From: Drosophila pseudoobscura
Taxonomy: Eukaryota > Arthropoda > Insecta > Diptera > Drosophilidae
Reading direction: 5' to 3'
Length of the DNA stretch: 64,000 bases
Assembly: GCF_009870125.1 (NCBI RefSeq)
Contig: NC_046680.1
Coordinates: forward strand, 6,944,001-7,008,000
Part shown: positions 59,851 through 64,000 of the stretch, one piece after another
How the letters are laid out: each line of letters opens with the position of its first letter
Position numbering within the stretch: the first letter of the stretch is position 1
Notes under the pieces: generated by a model
What the model was told of the DNA's origin: nothing
What the model saw: the letters and a program-made list of their open reading frames with translations, nothing else
Databases searched by the model: none
Program-made: the position numbers and the translations under genes

Positions 59851-61094
59851 ATGGCTGACTTCGTTTGGATCATTCAACGCTTTGTCTACCTCTATGGTCG
59901 ATTGGTAGGAGTGGTTAACTTTACAGTGGACTGGCGAACAGGCCGAGCGATGATCACCCGCTGGGCCACGATCCAGGCGGCGGTACAAAATATCTGTCTG
60001 ATCGGTCTGCTGACGTTCCAGCTCCTTCACGGCGATACGGTACTATTTACCTTTAAACACGCCAAATACCTGCACGAGTACGTGTTCCTGATGGTGACTG
60101 CGGTGCGCCATTGGGCAGTTCTGCTCACGTTGGTCAGCCGATGGCGACACCGTGGGGACATCGTACTCATTTGGAACCGATTATTCCGTGCGACTCAGCA
60201 AAGGCCTGATGTGATACCTCTATATCGTCGAAGGCTTATTTTAAAGTTTATATTCGCCGTCCTGTCGGACAATCTTCATATGGTATTGGACCTGAGCGCG
60301 CTCCGCCAGAAATTCAGTCCGGCCCTGGTCCTGAAGCTGATAGTCTGGTACCTGTTCACAACCATATTCAATATGATCGTGGCCCAGTATTACCTGGCCA
60401 TGCTGCAAGTCAATGTCAGCTATACACTGATCAAGCGGGATCTCCGTGAACTGCTGACGGAGACCCAGGCCCTCTGTGGGAGCACCAACCGTCGGGGCGG
60501 CGTGTTTGTTACCAAATGCTGCGCCCTGTCCGATCGGCTGGATAGGATAGCGGAGACACAGTCAAAACTGCAGGCACTGGTCGACGGCATGTCGAAGATA
60601 TTCCAGATACAGAGCTTCAGCATGACCATCGTCTACTACCTCTCTACGATCGGCACCATTTACTTCGCCTTCTGCACGATCAAGTACAGCTCCACCGGAC
60701 TGGGCGCCTCAAACTGGGGACTGCTGCTGATCGTCCTCTCCACCACCTTCTTCTACGCGGACAACTTTATCACCATCAATATTGGATTTATTATCATGGA
60801 TTCCAATCCAGAGCTGATGAAAATACTTGAAGAACGAACGTTATTATGCGAGGAACTGGATGAACGCTTGAAGAGCTCGGTGGGTTTTGGTTTCTTTTTC
60901 TTATCCGAAATCAACTTTGAAGTGTACTTTTTCCATTGCAGTTTGAGAGCTTTCAACTGCAGTTGGCACGAAATCCACTGGAGTTCTATGTAATGGGTCT
61001 CTTTAAGATTGATCGCGGCCGCATTATGTCCATGGCAAACTCTCTTATAACCCATTCCATAATATTGATACAATGGGAATTGCAGAACAATTAA
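59851..61094 (+). CDS. Gustatory receptor, Gr59c/Gr59d type (second of tandem pair)
   Basis: Two exons, 59851-60879 and 60942-61094, with a 62-base GTGGGT...TGCAG intron, give 393 aa. It aligns along its length with the upstream receptor: YLYGRL.G..NF at the N-terminus, QYYLAML...[10 protein letters not shown] in the central loop, [27 protein letters not shown], and LDERLKSS before the intron. The last helix is HSIILIQWE, again a divergent family signature. ATG 59851 (MADFVW) is the first in-frame ATG and aligns with the neighbour's start. It lies only 145 bases downstream of the first receptor, so the pair may share regulation in one class of taste neuron; that is inference. Unlike its neighbour, the unspliced reading frame diverges into a short unrelated tail. 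Confidence 0.9.
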
Positions 61095-61114
61095 ACCTAG
61101 CTAAAATCAAAACG

Positions 61115-61120
61115 AATAAA
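61115..61120 (+). promoter_or_regulatory. Poly(A) signal AATAAA of the second receptor
   Basis: AATAAA 21 bases after the stop codon. Confidence 0.7.
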
Positions 61121-64000
61121 GAGCGCTTGCTGCGAACAATGTCAGACAGGGGGAGGGCCGAGTGTCCACCTCCAGGTTGGGCATTTTATCTGCATCTGAG
61201 AGAGTGCTTGTACCAATGGAATGTGTAATTGTGGCCAAGCAAAACCGATAATGGCCGTTTCATGCACTGCCCGTGGGGATATCGCACTCGCAGTTGTGGG
61301 TAATGGCAATTGGCTGGCCGGGATTCCTTTGTATCGCCAATTGCCAGGCATTTATAAGCCTGGAAACTTCGACACGACAAGAACGATTCTAACGACAGTG
61401 ACAAATCCACTGACAGCGGCAATGCTTTGCCGCAAGACGAGCAAAATAAACGAGCTTCGATTCAATTTGCCCTCGCAGCCCCATCCGCTTAGCATAAGTC
61501 GCAATTTAATCCGTCTCCCGACAGCCGGGGCACAATATGCATTGCCAACACCCGGACAGACATCCAGGCAGACAGACAGACAGACAGACAGATAGTCAGA
61601 TAGATGGAGCAACGGATGGAACTAGAGACATTTTAGCATAATGCATTGCCAGTTGCTGCTGCTGTTGCTGTTGCTGCTACTCCTCTCGAAGCTCGACAGC
61701 TAAAACTAACAGCATCGGCGAGGAAACACTTGAAGTAGGAGTGGGAGTGGAAATGGAAATGGAAATGGAAATGGGAAGGATGGTTAGGTTAACAATGAAA
61801 CATTCTTAGCATCAATGGAGTTTATCGATTGGACAAGAATCAAATTGCCATATTGAATGCACAGAAGATGGCTGTGGCAATTGAAGTACATGCTTACATA
61901 CGCGCAGATACTATCTTTTGCTTTACTCCGTCCAATATACAGATCTGTAGCAGTGCACACTTTTTGTGGATCCAGAGAACCTAGCACCCTGTTAGGCTAT
62001 AAAATCCACATCTAAGGACTGCTCAGATGTGGTCTCTTGTGCAGATAATTTCGGGGGAGAAAAAAATAACATTTTCGCGGCTCAGAGAAATCTGTACCCT
62101 GCCACAGCTAACACAATTCTCGGCTAACCATAACTTACGAAATATGCAAAGGAGGAGAGGCTCAAAATGCATAGGAAATCCCAAAGCAGCAGAGCAGAGA
62201 GACAGCGGCAGCAGCGGAGGCACGGAAAAAATGAAAATTAAATTGAATTTTCAAACGCCACGTTCATAAATCCAAATGCCAAGGCGAACGGAAATGCAGC
62301 CGAAAAAGGAAAATTTTTTGTAGTTTACTTTTGCCGCAGGCTCCTCAACAGCTACAACAGCAGCGAAATTGTGCTCAAACATACTCGGAATCATAAATAT
62401 TTGATTTTCTTACATTTTTACAACATCTCTGCGAATGCCTGTCTGGAAGCTGAATCTGTGGCCTGGCACCCGGGACCCGGGGAAAATTGATAAGTTTTCA
62501 ATGATTACGCTTCGAGATTGATATAATTTGTGTGCAATTTCGCAGCAATTGGCAAATGTCGCGTACGTGAGCCGAAGGATGACATTTCGTTTGGCTTGAG
62601 ACGAACTAAATTGAAAATCAGAATTGAACTGGGAAACATTTAGCTTTCCAGTACCACTGTAGATCAGCCTACCCCACCTCCAAATCAAAAAGCCTTCACT
62701 CAGGGCTCTTAGAACTAAAGGAAGGCCACACAACTTTCGTAAGGGCTTTAATAAGGTGGCTCATGGCTAGTTCTTAATCTGTAATGATGTGCTCTCTGAG
62801 GTAAGTACGGCTGGGTTTCGAGCTTACATGCAGATGTTCTCACATGTGTGCGGGGTCTCGTAAACACTCTTTATGGACTTTAAAATTTATGTTTTGTGTA
62901 CACTCTGATGGTTGGATGCTTTCGTCGTACAGTAATCGTATGTATTTGTGGATTTGTTGCGGTCTTTTTGGTTTTTGGCGTGCGAACTGCATTTTATGAA
63001 TTTTTTATGGCTTTTAATGTACACACACCTGGCGCCATCTAACGCTCACATCGGGCGGCCCAACGACACTCGGGCGCATGGACATTCCGGGCAGGACGGT
63101 GGTACGCAGGGCCATAAAAAGAAACAAGAACGTATAGGTGGAGAACAACACACCTTTTATATGGTCGCCCATAAAGCGGTGCGCCCCGAAATCTGCTCAC
63201 GCTTCTGGACCGTATTTCATCTCGACCTGGTCTAATCCATCGCCGTGTGGCTTTTCGCCGAGGAATCCATGGAATCCTCGCATGAAATACGAGGTATCCC
63301 AAGGATCGCAGCAAAAACTTTTCCCTTGATTTATCTCTTTCACTCTCTGTGGAACTTCAGGCCATGAGAGCACACCCACTCATTAATTTTTGGGCCTGCA
63401 TCAGCGCCGGTTATTGTGCGAGTACTTGTACGAGTATGGATGCTTTCATTCTGGACGGAGCTCGGAGTGAATTTTAAAATAATGAGCATGTCTGCCTCTG
63501 TCCACCACAACTGCTAAAGATTGCGATTTATTTATGTGACAGCTGCAGGACGGAGTCCGGGAAAAAGTTAAGTACAATTCCACTTATATTTTCATGGGAT
63601 ACTCTTTAAGTACAAGAGTATTCATTGATATACGGATAAGTAGAGGGCTTGGTCCGAACAAAATTTGAGGCTCTTCAAATCGTTTTTCCTTTTCTGAGGT
63701 TAAACTATGGCTTTTCTAAAGAACTCTCTTAGCTTAATAAAAAAATACTTATTTCCCTTTAAGACTCGTACAAACCCTTCAAAAAAGATACATATTTGTG
63801 AGTTTCTCGTATGGTAATGTCATTTCAAGGCATTGTATCGACACTCGTACACACAAAACTTGGCCCAAATTGAATCGAATAGAAAGCTAGGAGGCCTTAC
63901 AGCCGACATGTTTGACAAGGACAACAGTGACATCCACTAATGGGCGCAGAGAGGGAGAGAGGAACGGATTCACTTTCGCTTTTTTTGTTTTCAATTTCCA
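61121..64000. other. Intergenic region to window end (2.9 kb)
   Basis: No supported gene. Contents are the CAGA run at 61569-61592, a GGAAAT hexamer run near 61745-61776, TGC/TGT triplet-rich sequence near 61655-61680 and short chance frames. Confidence 0.55.
61569..61592 (+). repeat. (CAGA)n microsatellite
   Basis: Six perfect tetranucleotide units. Confidence 0.9.

Overview
The window reads as Drosophila nuclear euchromatin. Genes have introns of 49-85 bp with GT-AG ends, ATG starts in fly-like context and AATAAA signals. Intergenic DNA is long and rich in microsatellites. The gene content (Klp59D-type kinesin-13, Gpdh2-type glycerol-3-phosphate dehydrogenase, a tandem Gr59c/Gr59d-type pair) points to a region homologous to D. 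melanogaster 2R cytological division 59 (Muller element C). A dispersed repeat at about 24.8-25.8 kb and a strong excess of the oligomer ACTCGTA/TACGAGT make me favour an obscura-group species. The species call is inference.

Layout: (1) 0.48-1.0 kb, a small alanine/tyrosine-rich secreted cuticle-type gene with TATA box and Inr. (2) 1-14.6 kb, no gene seen. It holds microsatellites, G-rich runs, a hairpin at 1990-2062 and a cluster of TGTTCTCAC-type motifs at 3.24-3.45 kb. (3) 14.6-15.2 kb, a two-exon phospholipase-D-fold protein of the Zucchini/MitoPLD type whose HKD histidine is replaced. (4) 17.7-19.1 kb, a five-exon, three-IQ-motif protein resembling SPATA17. (5) 19.1-28.8 kb, mostly empty, with a weak 63-aa ORF and a dispersed repeat. 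(6) 29.1-30.7 kb, minus strand, a four-exon Tret1-like sugar transporter. (7) 32.0-33.3 kb, a six-exon Gpdh2-like gene with a GC-AG intron and changed active-site residues. (8) 34.1-34.3 kb, a 74-aa predicted secreted peptide. (9) 36.5-38.7 kb, intronless kinesin-13 with a 21-bp coding minisatellite and an altered KVD finger. (10) 38.8-58.4 kb, a 20-kb stretch with no supported gene. (11) 58.5-61.1 kb, two tandem gustatory receptors. (12) 61.1-64 kb, no gene seen.

Several genes between 14 and 39 kb (Zuc-like pseudo-enzyme, SPATA17-like, sugar transporter, Gpdh2, kinesin-13) are of kinds that in flies or mammals have sperm or male-germline roles. Three of them carry substitutions at normally invariant functional residues. 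That suggests a cluster of diverged, possibly male-biased paralogues. This is a hypothesis from sequence and not a demonstrated system. Exon structures were built by hand from splice sites, reading frame and family similarity.
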